This document shows, piece by piece, positions 31,856-40,049 of a stretch of 64,000 bases of DNA (position 1 is its first letter; each line of letters starts with the position of its first letter). The position numbers were made by a program, and so were the translations under genes. The DNA lies in assembly GCF_000264315.1 (NCBI RefSeq), contig NZ_AJXU01000051.1, forward strand, positions 52,914 through 116,913, given 5' to 3'. The notes under the pieces are model-generated. The model was not told where the DNA came from. It made no database searches and was given only the letters and a program-made list of their open reading frames with translations. Origin of the DNA: Rhodanobacter fulvus Jip2. Its GTDB lineage: Bacteria; Pseudomonadota; Gammaproteobacteria; Xanthomonadales; Rhodanobacteraceae.

Positions 31856-32343
31856 TGAGCATCGTCAGCCGCAGCGCCGAACTGTCGCCCTGTGGAAAAT
31901 ACCGGTATCTGCTGACGCGCACACTTGCTGATGGCGCCGGGACGTGCGTATTCGTGATGCTCAATCCGAGCACCGCTGACCACACTGTGGACGACCAGAC
32001 TATTCGGCAATGCATCGGCTTCGCCGGCGCGTGGCGCTTCAGGCGTGTGGAGGTCGTCAACCTGTTCGCGTGGCGCGCAACGCTACCGCGCGACATGCTT
32101 GCCGCAATCGACCCGGTCGGGCCTGCTGGCGATGACTGGCTCCTGCGTGCGGCCCGTGGTGGCGATCGCATCGTCTGCGCCTGGGGCGAGCATGGGCGGC
32201 ATCGTGGGCGCGGTGACACGGTGCGGAGGCTGCTGATCGATAACGGCCACCAGCTGCACCACCTCGGACTGACCAAAGGCCACCAGCAGCCACGCCACCC
32301 GCTCTATCTGGCGCGCGATACAGCGCTGCAGGTGTGGGCATGA
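31855..32343 (+). CDS. DUF1643 protein
   Basis: The start ATG 31855 shares its base with the previous stop; 162 aa. The sequence FVMLNPSTADHTVDDQTIRQ and the later VVNLFAWRATLP and DRIVCAWGEHG are the DUF1643 signature. The family is of unknown function and common in phages and near DNA-modification genes; here it lies two genes before a cytosine methyltransferase. Confidence 0.85.
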   Translation: MSIVSRSAELSPCGKYRYLLTRTLADGAGTCVFVMLNPSTADHTVDDQTIRQCIGFAGAWRFRRVEVVNLFAWRATLPRDMLAAIDPVGPAGDDWLLRAARGGDRIVCAWGEHGRHRGRGDTVRRLLIDNGHQLHHLGLTKGHQQPRHPLYLARDTALQVWA

Positions 32344-32516
32344 CCGACCGCCAACTCCAACTCCACTGCGCCCGCGTCTACCTTGCCGAGGCCGGCCGGC
32401 GTCGCCACCACCCGCAGAACAAGGATTTCTACTGGACACTGATGGGCATGGTGGCCGGCTGCCGGCGCAAGGCGGCAGCGATGCGCGAGCCGTCACAAGC
32501 GGAGCTGTTCGCATGA
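32340..32516 (+). CDS. 58-aa hypothetical phage protein
   Basis: ATG 32340 overlaps the previous stop. The peptide MTDRQLQLHCARVYLAEAGR continues RRHHPQNKDFYWTLMGMVAG, basic and helical, as in small phage proteins preceding methyltransferases. Function unknown. Confidence 0.55.
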   Translation: MTDRQLQLHCARVYLAEAGRRRHHPQNKDFYWTLMGMVAGCRRKAAAMREPSQAELFA

Positions 32517-33427
32517 TGCGCGCGATTGACCTGTTCGCCGGGTCCGGACTTTTCAGCCGCGGCGCTGAGGATGCTGGCATCAACGTCATATGGGCCGCTA
32601 ACCATTGGCAGGTAGCCGTCGATTGCTACGCCGCGAATCATTCCATCGAGCCGAAATGCCAGGATCTACATCAAGCCGATTGGACACAGGTTCCCGCGCA
32701 CGATTTACTGATTGCCTCGCCGGCCTGCACTGGTCACACGCCGGCACGCGGTAAAGACCGCCCTCACCACGACGCCGATCGCGCGACCGCCTGGGCGGTG
32801 GTGTCGGCACTGGAATGCCACCGACCGAGTTACGGCGTGGTGGAAAACGTGGTCGCTTTCACGCGCTGGGTGCTGTTCCCTGCGTGGTGTCAAGCCGTCA
32901 CGGCGCTGGGGTATGCCATCTCGCCGCATCGGGTCGATTTCGCCGACTTGGATGTGCCGCAGAATCGCGAGCGCGTCATCATCGTGCTGTCTCGATCGAA
33001 GCATCCGCTGCAGCTCGATCTGCCGAAGCTTCCTCACATTCCAGCGACGAAGATCGTCGATTTCAACGCCGGCAGTTGGTCGCCTATCCGCAAGCCCGGC
33101 CGCTCGCCGAACACCATCGCGCGTATTGAGCACGGCCGACAGATGCACGGCGATCGCTTCGTGGCGCCGTACTACAGCAATGGGTCCGGCTTGACTGGCC
33201 GCAGCTTGCATCGCCCGATTGGCACGATCCCAACCGTTGACCGCTGGGCCGTCATCGACGGCGACCGGATGCGCATGCTGTCGATCACGGAAGCGCGACT
33301 GGCAATGACGGTTCCCGACGATTACGTGCTGCCGCCGAGGCATGCCGACGCCATGAAGCTACTTGGCAACGCCGTGCCCAGGACTGGAGCGATGCACATA
33401 TTCGAATCACTGAGGAATGTTGCATGA
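32513..33427 (+). CDS. DNA (cytosine-5) methyltransferase
   Basis: The 304-aa protein shows motif I DLFAGSGLFSRG at 6-17, catalytic motif IV as SPACTGHT with C72, motif VI ENV at 111-113, motif VIII QNRERV at 150-155 and motif X LLGNAVPR near the end. The usual PPCQ is SPAC here. The target-recognition region is short. A lone phage methylase with no restriction partner would mark phage DNA against host restriction; that role is inferred. Confidence 0.88.
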   Translation: MMRAIDLFAGSGLFSRGAEDAGINVIWAANHWQVAVDCYAANHSIEPKCQDLHQADWTQVPAHDLLIASPACTGHTPARGKDRPHHDADRATAWAVVSALECHRPSYGVVENVVAFTRWVLFPAWCQAVTALGYAISPHRVDFADLDVPQNRERVIIVLSRSKHPLQLDLPKLPHIPATKIVDFNAGSWSPIRKPGRSPNTIARIEHGRQMHGDRFVAPYYSNGSGLTGRSLHRPIGTIPTVDRWAVIDGDRMRMLSITEARLAMTVPDDYVLPPRHADAMKLLGNAVPRTGAMHIFESLRNVA

Positions 33428-34020
33428 CCATCCCCGCCTTCCCACTGACCTGGCCCGATGGCTGGGGCCGACTGAAGTCCTACCAGCGCAAGCGCGCCAC
33501 GTTCACCCGGAACAAGCGCGAGCTGACGATCGCCGACGCCGTGACGCGCGTGCGCGAAGAACTTGGCCGCATGTCGATCCTTGACGACGACCTGGTCGTG
33601 AGCACGAACCTCGAGCTGCGCATGGACGGCTGGCCGAAGTCTGGCCAGCGCGAGCCCGCCGATCCCGGCGCCGCGGTCTACTGGCGCGACAAGGCCAAGA
33701 ACACGCGCTGTATGGCCATCGACCGCTATGACCGCGTCGCCGACAACCTCGCCGCCATCGCCGCAACCCTGGACGCCATGCGCGCCATCGAGCGCCACGG
33801 CGGTGCCGAAATCCTCAACCGGGCATTCACCGGCTTTGTCGAGATCGAGAACAGCTCCGCTCATTGGAGCGACGTGCTGGGCACGTCCGCGCTGTCCAGT
33901 CGTGCCGAGATCGATGCCGCCTACAAACGCTTGCGCAGCCAACACCATCCCGACAAGGGCGGCGATGCCGAGATGTTCAACCGGATCCAGCAAGCGTATG
34001 CGGAGGCGACCAGCGAATGA
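33424..34020 (+). CDS. phage protein with C-terminal J domain
   Basis: The 198-aa product ends in a J domain: SDVLGTSALSSRAEIDAAYK, then RSQHHPDKGGD with the HPD triad at 175-177, then FNRIQQAYA. J domains activate Hsp70/DnaK. The N-terminal 140 residues (TWPDGWGRLKSYQRKRATF) are a phage-specific module. Recruitment of host DnaK for phage replication or assembly is possible. ATGA overlaps link it to both neighbours. Confidence 0.8.
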   Translation: MTIPAFPLTWPDGWGRLKSYQRKRATFTRNKRELTIADAVTRVREELGRMSILDDDLVVSTNLELRMDGWPKSGQREPADPGAAVYWRDKAKNTRCMAIDRYDRVADNLAAIAATLDAMRAIERHGGAEILNRAFTGFVEIENSSAHWSDVLGTSALSSRAEIDAAYKRLRSQHHPDKGGDAEMFNRIQQAYAEATSE

Positions 34021-34220
34021 GCATCGCCCTGACCCGCGAGGAGATTGCCGACCTGACGCGGTGCAAGCTCAAGGCTGGCCAGTGCGCCTTCCTGCGCAAG
34101 AACGGCATCCGCCACTACGTGGACGCCCACGGCTGGCCGGTGGTGACGCGTGCCGCAGTTGAAGGTGATCACGATCAGGCGCAAGCTCCGATGCGCTGGA
34201 AGTCGAACAAGGCCGCGTGA
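34017..34220 (+). CDS. DUF4224 excisionase-like protein
   Basis: The 67-aa product (ATGA overlap) reads LTREEIADLTRCKLKAGQCA, then LRKNGIRHYVDAHGWPVVTR, the DUF4224 pattern seen immediately upstream of phage integrases. It resembles a small winged-helix excisionase. It overlaps the integrase start. Confidence 0.75.
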   Translation: MSIALTREEIADLTRCKLKAGQCAFLRKNGIRHYVDAHGWPVVTRAAVEGDHDQAQAPMRWKSNKAA

Positions 34221-35251
34221 CAATGGGACGTCTGCCGAAACGACCGGATGCGGTGCCGCAGCTTCGCGAGCGCAAGAAGCCATCCGGCAAGACCTTCTAC
34301 TACTACGACCACGGCGGCAAGCCGCGGCGCGAGGAGCCGCTGGGCAGTGATTACGGCCTGGCCATCAAGCGCTGGGCCGAGATCCACCGTGCCAGCGACG
34401 AGAAGCCGGCGGCGGTGATCACGTTTCGCTATGTCGCCGATCGGTACCGCGCCATCGTCATTCCGACGAAAGCGCCGCGCACGCAACTCGACAATGCCAA
34501 GGAACTGAAACAACTGCTGGCCTATTTCGACGATCCACCGTGTCCGCTGGAAGCGATCGAGCCGGTCAACGTGCGGCAATACCTTACCTGGCGCAGCGCC
34601 AAGGCAAAGATCCGCGCGAACCGTGAAAAGGCCCTGCTGTCGCATATCTGGAACTGGGCGCGCGGCGAGGGCTACACGAGCCTGGCCAACCCCTGCGCCG
34701 GCATCAAGGGCAACCGCGAGACGGGGCGCGACGTGTACGTGGAGGATGATGCGTTCGATGCCGTCTGGAAGATCGCCAGCGGCCCGCTGCGCGACGCCAT
34801 GGACCTTGCCTATCTGGCGGGCCAGCGCGTGGCCGACACGCTGCGGATGGACCAGCGGGACATGCGCGATGGGTTCCTGCACATCAAGCAGGGCAAGACC
34901 GGCACGAAGCGGCGCATCGAGATCACCGGCGACCTGGCGCAGCTGATCGACCGCATCGCCGAGCGCAAGGCCGGCTACAAGGTGCACGCTACACGGCTGA
35001 TTGTGGGCGAGGATGGCCAGCCTTGGACGTATGACCGTCTGCGCCGTTCGTTCCGCGACACCTGCACGTTGGCCGGCATCAACCCAGACGCTTTCCAGCT
35101 CCGCGACCTGCGTGCCAAGGCCGGTACCGACAAGGCCGACTCAGCTGCCGATATCCGCGAGGCGCAGAAACAGCTGGGTCATTCGTCGGTCACGATGACG
35201 GAGCACTACGTCAGGAATCGGCGCGGCGCAAAGTCCACGCCGACCCGCTGA
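34217..35251 (+). CDS. tyrosine-family integrase
   Basis: The 344-aa recombinase has an arm/core-binding region (residues 1-170) and catalytic domain with R204 (GQRVADTLRM), K227 (KQGKTGT), R299 (LRDLRAK, where the usual His of the H-x-x-R box is R296), H322 (LGHSSVT) and nucleophile Y331 (EHYV). GTG 34217 overlaps the previous stop; ATG 34223 is an alternative. It lies next to the tRNA-Leu attachment site. Confidence 0.92.
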   Translation: MTMGRLPKRPDAVPQLRERKKPSGKTFYYYDHGGKPRREEPLGSDYGLAIKRWAEIHRASDEKPAAVITFRYVADRYRAIVIPTKAPRTQLDNAKELKQLLAYFDDPPCPLEAIEPVNVRQYLTWRSAKAKIRANREKALLSHIWNWARGEGYTSLANPCAGIKGNRETGRDVYVEDDAFDAVWKIASGPLRDAMDLAYLAGQRVADTLRMDQRDMRDGFLHIKQGKTGTKRRIEITGDLAQLIDRIAERKAGYKVHATRLIVGEDGQPWTYDRLRRSFRDTCTLAGINPDAFQLRDLRAKAGTDKADSAADIREAQKQLGHSSVTMTEHYVRNRRGAKSTPTR

Positions 35252-35255
35252 TTTC

Positions 35256-35326
35256 GGTCCGCAATTCTCTCGGCCTGTAGACAGCGCAAGGCTTTCAAGG
35301 CTTCGAAAACCACCCGATTGCGGACC
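35256..35326. repeat. inverted repeat in attP arm region
   Basis: GGTCCGCAAT (35256-35265) and its perfect complement ATTGCGGACC (35317-35326) flank 51 bp between the integrase stop and the att core. They are candidate integrase or excisionase arm sites. Confidence 0.5.
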
Positions 35327-35368
35327 ACCACTGGAGCTATCCGGTTGATTTATTTGACGGATCGACCG

Positions 35369-35426
35369 GGACTCAAAATCCGCTGGCAGCGATGTCGTGT
35401 AGGTTCGAGTCCTATCACCGGTACCA
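35369..35426 (+). other. attR: 3' fragment of tRNA-Leu(CAA)
   Basis: The 58 nt from the anticodon stem (GGACTCAAAATCC) through variable arm, T-arm (AGGTTCGAGTCCT) to CACCGGTACCA match the 3' part of a tRNA-Leu with anticodon CAA. The 5' half is absent: the two bases next to GGA no longer pair with the TCCGC side. This is the host copy of the core left by integration into the tRNA 3' end; the intact gene should lie left of the window. Confidence 0.8.
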
Positions 35427-35464
35427 CTTTGGTGTTCAGCGCCCTTCGCTGGACGCCGTCAAAA

Positions 35465-35496
35465 CGAAAAAGCCCGCTTTGACGCGGGCTTTTTCG
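35465..35496 (+). terminator. bidirectional terminator after attR
   Basis: AAAAAGCCCGC, loop TTTGAC, GCGGGCTTTTT gives an 11-bp symmetric hairpin with T-tracts on both strands. It would serve the original tRNA-Leu and also the response-regulator gene on the opposite strand. Confidence 0.8.
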
Positions 35497-35519
35497 TGTC
35501 CGATGCGTCGTGCGGCGGG

Positions 35520-35948
35520 TCAGGCGCCGGGAGCTTCCGAAGTGGGGTTCTTCAGCGTGCCGGCCAGCGCCAGCTCGTCGACCATGCGGTAGAGCTCGTC
35601 GCGGTGGTAGGGCTTCTGCAAGGTGGGCTGTTTCCGCCAGCGCTCCGGCAGACCCTGCACGCCGTAGCCGGTGGAAAACGCAAACGGGATGCCGCGCTCC
35701 ATCAGCACCTCCGCCACGGGGTAGATTTCCTGGCCATTGAGGTTGACGTCCAGGATGGCCAGGTCGAACGCTTCGTGCTGCGCCGCCTGCAGCGCCCGGT
35801 CCAGGTGCGCCAGCGGACCGATCAGCGCATGGCCCTGGTCGATGAGGATGTCTTCGAGCAGCATCGCCACCAGCATCTCGTCTTCCGCCAGCAGGATGCG
35901 CCGCGGCGCGGTGTTTGGCGGTGGCAGGGTTCGCGAGGGCGCCGTCAT
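35520..35948 (-). CDS. single-domain response regulator (CheY-like)
   Basis: The 142-aa protein is one receiver domain: acidic pocket AEDE at 21-24, phosphoacceptor D67 in LAILDVNLNG, and K112 in LQKPYHRDEL. There is no output domain. A Pro/Thr-rich N-terminal 15 residues precede it. Its partner kinase is not in the window. ATG 35948 overlaps the stop of a tiny upstream ORF. Confidence 0.85.
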   Translation of the reverse strand: MTAPSRTLPPPNTAPRRILLAEDEMLVAMLLEDILIDQGHALIGPLAHLDRALQAAQHEAFDLAILDVNLNGQEIYPVAEVLMERGIPFAFSTGYGVQGLPERWRKQPTLQKPYHRDELYRMVDELALAGTLKNPTSEAPGA

Positions 35949-36058
35949 GCGTCGTGCCCGGTTGCAACGGTGGACAAGTCACCTATCGAGGGCGTCGCGC
36001 CGAAACGCCCGCATCGGGCGCGGTGCGATCGCAACGCAATGATCGTCTCGGGAGTCAT
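35945..36058 (-). CDS. 37-aa ORF coupled to response regulator
   Basis: ATG 36058 has a perfect GGAGG ribosome site five bases upstream, and the stop overlaps the response-regulator ATG (ATGA). The peptide MTPETIIALRSHRARCGRFG has no recognised family. It may be a leader that couples translation of the regulator. Confidence 0.5.
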   Translation of the reverse strand: MTPETIIALRSHRARCGRFGATPSIGDLSTVATGHDA

Positions 36059-36147
36059 GGCACCTCCGTAAAAAGCTGCACGCGGGTGGATTCCACCAGC
36101 ATGCATGTACGACAGGGATTGCCATTTTTGCAGATGCGGCAGGCCAT
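36055..36147 (-). CDS. 30-aa Cys-knuckle ORF upstream of regulator
   Basis: ATG 36147 encodes MACRICKNGNPCRTCMLVES and ten more residues, with C-x2-C-x5-C-x2-C, and its stop overlaps the next ATG. No strong ribosome site is seen. The spacing of four cysteines suggests a zinc knuckle, but the ORF is too short to be certain. Confidence 0.3.
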   Translation of the reverse strand: MACRICKNGNPCRTCMLVESTRVQLFTEVP

Positions 36148-36161
36148 GGGTAGCGGCGACG

Positions 36162-38099
36162 TCACAGCTCGCGCACCACCCGGAACCCCACCCTGCCGCT
36201 GCGCACGGTGGCGTCCACGCCCTGCCGATACGCCGAGCGCTCCTGGTCCGGCGAACTGCCCCACGAACCGCCACGCACCACGCGCGCCGTGCAACCGGGG
36301 TTGATCCAGGCGCCGCCATTCACCGGCGCGCGGTTGTAGTTGTCGTGCCAGCAGTCGGCGACCCACTCCGACACGTTGCCGTTGATGTCGTACAAGCCGA
36401 ACGGGTTGGGCGCGAATTTCATCACCGGCGCCGGCCCCCAATAGCCGTCGCGATAGCCGCGGAACGCATGGCTCCAGCGTCGGCCGGTGGGCGAGTGGTC
36501 GCCCGACCCGGTGAGGTTCTCCACCGTCTTCTGCGGCGTGCCGTCGCCCCACCAGTAACGCGTCGTGGTGCCGCCGCGCAGGGCGTATTCGAACTCGGCC
36601 TCGCTCGCCAGGCGATAGATCTTGCCCGTGCGTTCGCCCAGCCATGCCGCGTAGGCGCTGGCGTCGTTCCAGGAAACATTGACCACCGGCAGGTCATCCG
36701 CCGCCTTGCGGCCGGCGTAATCGTCCTCCCAGCTCGCATCGGCATCGTCGCGCATGGTGCCGCTGCGCTCGTCGTAGACACTGGCGCCGCCGAGTTTCTC
36801 GGAGTCGGGGCGATAACCACTCGCCCGCACGAATTCGCGGAATTGCGCCACCGTGATCGCGCTGCGAGCCATCGCAAAACCCATCGCGATAGTGACGGCA
36901 TGCTGCGGCGTTTCCGCGTCGTTGTGACCGGGCTCACTGGCCGGGGAGCCCATCTGGAAGCTGCCTGTGGGGATGACCACCATCGCTGGCGTCTTGCCCG
37001 GCAAATCGATGTAGTGGTCGTTGAACACCTGGCCCGGCCGGTAACTTGCGTACAGGCGCGCGTTGATCAGTTGCTCGTCGAATTGATCCAGCGTCGGCAG
37101 ATGAGGATCGACATCGCGCGCCTGGCGCGCCAGCTTTTCGGCCAGCGCGAGATTGCCGCCATCCAGCGCCGAGCGCCCCTGGGCCAGTATCCCGTTGGCG
37201 CGCTGACCGCGGATGTCGTCGACCCGCTTGCGCACGTCCTGCCATTGCTGCGAGCCGGGGTGGATGTCGGCCGCCCGCGCCAGTTCCTTGTCGGCTTCGT
37301 CGAACTTGTTCTGCGCCACCGCCGCCAGCGCACGGTCCAGCACCACGCGCTGCACCTGGAAAATACCCTGCTCCGCCACCGCGTTCTGCGGATCGAGCTT
37401 CTGCACTTCGCGATAGGTATCCAGCGCGCTGTCGCCCGCCGGCTGGTCGGCCTTGCCCTGCTGCAGCTGGCTCGCCGCCTTGGCCAGCATCGGGCGGACG
37501 GTAAGCAGCGTCTTCAGCTGGGTTTCCAGTTGCGCCACGTCATCGCCGGCATGCGGCAGCGTGCGCAGCGCATCGAGCAATTCCACCGCGCCTTCGGCGT
37601 CGCCCACGGCAATATCCTGCCCGATCTGCGCCACCAGCCGCGCACGCACATCGAACAGGCCTTGCGCGGCGCGGCGGCTGTCCGGCTTTTCCTTCAGCGC
37701 CTGGGCGAACAACACGGCGGCGCTTTCCCTGGCGCCCACCAGTTCGCCGGCGCGCAACGCCTTGGTGGCCCGCGCCAGCAACGCGCGCACCGCCGGCGGG
37801 TCCTCGCTCAACTGCTCGGGGAGATGGGCGTTGCCATGTTTCATGCGCGCGGCGATGACACTGGCCGGCGCCAGCGTCATCGGCGGACCGGCATTGACCT
37901 CGGCGATCGCCGGCACCTGCTCACGCTGCTGCTGCCCCGCGTTGGGGCCGCCCAGCGACATGCCGCGCGGAGTCGTCTGTTCGGGGCTGACGTGAAACAG
38001 CTGCGGGAAAAAGTGGTAAGTCAGCGCGAACGCCAGCACCAGTACACCCAGCGCGCCACCCATGGCGCGCTGGCGGCGCAAGACGGTATTGCTTGGCAT
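36162..38099 (-). CDS. membrane-anchored SUMF1/FGE-like protein with TPR-like region
   Basis: The 645-aa protein has an N-terminal membrane anchor (MGGALGVLVLAFALTYHFFP, residues about 13-32), a long helical tetratricopeptide-like region (about 100-370) and a C-terminal formylglycine-generating-enzyme-like domain (about 390-645: MVVIPTGSFQMGSPASEPG; WNDASAYAAWL; YDINGNVSEWVADC; RVVRGGSWG). The stretch after GGSWG has Ser/Asp/Glu where true FGE has its two active-site cysteines, so sulfatase activation is unlikely. Periplasmic location is inferred. Confidence 0.85.
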   Translation of the reverse strand: MPSNTVLRRQRAMGGALGVLVLAFALTYHFFPQLFHVSPEQTTPRGMSLGGPNAGQQQREQVPAIAEVNAGPPMTLAPASVIAARMKHGNAHLPEQLSEDPPAVRALLARATKALRAGELVGARESAAVLFAQALKEKPDSRRAAQGLFDVRARLVAQIGQDIAVGDAEGAVELLDALRTLPHAGDDVAQLETQLKTLLTVRPMLAKAASQLQQGKADQPAGDSALDTYREVQKLDPQNAVAEQGIFQVQRVVLDRALAAVAQNKFDEADKELARAADIHPGSQQWQDVRKRVDDIRGQRANGILAQGRSALDGGNLALAEKLARQARDVDPHLPTLDQFDEQLINARLYASYRPGQVFNDHYIDLPGKTPAMVVIPTGSFQMGSPASEPGHNDAETPQHAVTIAMGFAMARSAITVAQFREFVRASGYRPDSEKLGGASVYDERSGTMRDDADASWEDDYAGRKAADDLPVVNVSWNDASAYAAWLGERTGKIYRLASEAEFEYALRGGTTTRYWWGDGTPQKTVENLTGSGDHSPTGRRWSHAFRGYRDGYWGPAPVMKFAPNPFGLYDINGNVSEWVADCWHDNYNRAPVNGGAWINPGCTARVVRGGSWGSSPDQERSAYRQGVDATVRSGRVGFRVVREL

Positions 38100-38198
38100 G
38101 GGTTGGGCGTCCTCGAGGCGGCCTGTTATGGTGCGCTGCTCACCTTAGGCACAAACTGCTGGCAGGGCAATCTGCCCGTCGCACATCAAGGATCTTGC

Positions 38199-39314
38199 AT
38201 GCTCTTGCCCGTCACGGCTGACGCCGAATGGATCGATAACCGCGATGCGCTGCAGGCGTGGCTGGACGCGCTGCCCGCCGCGGCGTCAGTCGGCGTCGAT
38301 ACCGAATTCATGCGTCGCAATACCTTCCACCCGCAACTGGCGCTGCTGCAGCTGGGATGGAACGGCCGGCATGCCTTGGTGGACCCGCTGGCATTCGACA
38401 TCGGCGATGCGCTTCAGCCGCGGCTGGGCGATGGCACGGCCGTCACCGTGATGCACAGCGCCAGCGAGGATCTGGAAACGCTGGCGCCACTACTGCCCGA
38501 CGGCCCGCAGCAATTGTTCGACACCCAGATCGCCGCCGCCTTTGTCGGCATGGGCCTGGGCCTCAGCTATCGCGCGCTGGTTGCCGAACTGGCGGGCGTG
38601 GACCTGGACAAGGGCGAAACCCGCTCCGACTGGCTGCAGCGCCCGCTGACCGATTCGCAACGCGCCTATGCCGCGCTCGACGTGGTCTACCTGAAGACCA
38701 TCCACGACCAGTTGAGCGAACGCCTGCAGCAGCGCGACCGCAGCGCCTGGCACGCCGAGGACTGCGAGCGGCTGAAGCGCCGCGCCAGCCATCGCGACGG
38801 CGACCCGCAACCCCAACGCGCCTTGCGCGCCGCCGCCGAATGGCCGCGAGAGAAACAGGCGCTGCTCCGGCGGTTGCTGCTGTGGCGCGACGGCCGTGCG
38901 CGCAGCCTCGACCGACCGCGCCCCTGGCTGATGGATGACACGCTGGCCCTGAGCCTGGCAGCGCAGCCGGCCACCACGCTGTCCGATCTCGAACAGCGCA
39001 GCCGCGGCCAGCGCGCCTTGCGCTCGGCCCAGCGCAGCGAATTGTTCGAGTTGATGAGCCAGCCGGTCGACGCCGACGAGATCGCCGCCACCGCCCGCAT
39101 CCCTGCCCATCCCCAGGGCAACGCGAAAAAGGCGCTGGCGGCGATGAAGCAGGAGGTCGACGACCGCGCCACCGCCCTCGACCTGCCATCGGGCCTGCTG
39201 TGCCCGCGCAAGGTGCTGGAGGAATATGTGGTCACCGCCGAATGGCCCGAATTCCTGGAAGGCTGGCGGCGCGAGGTGCTGCACGACCACCTGCCGGCCT
39301 TGCTGCCCGCGTGA
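38199..39314 (+). CDS. rnd: ribonuclease D
   Basis: The 371-aa 3'-5' exoribonuclease starts at ATG 38199 (AAGGATC upstream). DEDD-type motifs are seen: Exo I VGVDTEF with D34 and E36, Exo II MHSASEDLETL with D91, Exo III AYAALDVVYL. HRDC-like helical domains follow (residues about 205-371). It trims tRNA 3' ends; a tRNA gene lies just downstream. A much longer in-frame extension upstream is antisense read-through and is rejected. Confidence 0.92.
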   Translation: MLLPVTADAEWIDNRDALQAWLDALPAAASVGVDTEFMRRNTFHPQLALLQLGWNGRHALVDPLAFDIGDALQPRLGDGTAVTVMHSASEDLETLAPLLPDGPQQLFDTQIAAAFVGMGLGLSYRALVAELAGVDLDKGETRSDWLQRPLTDSQRAYAALDVVYLKTIHDQLSERLQQRDRSAWHAEDCERLKRRASHRDGDPQPQRALRAAAEWPREKQALLRRLLLWRDGRARSLDRPRPWLMDDTLALSLAAQPATTLSDLEQRSRGQRALRSAQRSELFELMSQPVDADEIAATARIPAHPQGNAKKALAAMKQEVDDRATALDLPSGLLCPRKVLEEYVVTAEWPEFLEGWRREVLHDHLPALLPA

Positions 39315-39365
39315 TCATGACGCTTGGCGAATCCGGAATGCGCTGCTAATATTCGCCGCTTACGT

Positions 39366-39441
<76 letters not shown>

Positions 39442-40049
39442 CTCATGTCGACAAACGACGCTTCATGCCCTCGCGGTGTGGAGCGTTTTTGTTTGGGCGC
39501 GTGATGGCCTCGACCCGCCCGCCATCAGCCCCGTTCACCTGCGCGCAAGCCGGCGCGATCACGCCACCCGGCGCCATGACTTCGCCGCTGCGCGACGCGC
39601 GTTCAGCCGTCTGAACGTCCTCTGGCAACGTCACCGCCAAGCCCAGCCGTACAGGCGTGACATAACCGATGTAATCGACATGTGAATTCACGTTTGTATT
39701 CACACTAATCATGTCGATTGAACGGATCATTTGGCTTACATTCACTGTAAGACCGTTCGACCATGCAATCATCGAAGACCACATTTCAGCCACGCGATGA
39801 CAAGACGGCTTTGCCACAATGCATCCACTTCTTATTCAACGTGAGACAACAAGATAATCAAGCTGGCACCACCCTTCTTAATGGCGGTCAACCCACCTGA
39901 TTACCAGACTTGCATGCATCGACAATGACCAGCCACTTTGGCGAGTCATTATTCCCTTGCGATGCTTCACAGGGATGGAATGAAGCATGATTCCGCCACG
40001 TCCAGCGCCTGACCGACCCTGACCCGGACTGCGGGAGTGCTTCGATATT
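39442..40049 (+). promoter_or_regulatory. 608-nt intergenic/5' regulatory region of exopolysaccharide operon
   Basis: No credible gene is seen. Just after the tRNA a hairpin ACGCTTC/GGAGCGT with a long loop precedes TTTTTGTTT, a probable weak terminator. Further on are AATCGACATG (39673-39682) and its perfect complement (39710-39719), flanking a GTGAATTCAC palindrome, and a CTTAC-N7-GTAAG hairpin at 39734-39750. The region is more AT-rich than its neighbours. It is a likely regulator-binding promoter for the locus. Confidence 0.55.

Noticed and set aside
35369..35426. Functional tRNA-Leu gene
   Set aside because: Only the 3' part is present; no acceptor 5' strand or D-arm precedes it, so it is an att remnant.
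36105..38198. Very long plus-strand frame ahead of RNase D
   Set aside because: It is antisense to the SUMF1-like gene and has Arg/His-rich shadow composition; the true RNase D start is ATG 38199 with a ribosome site.
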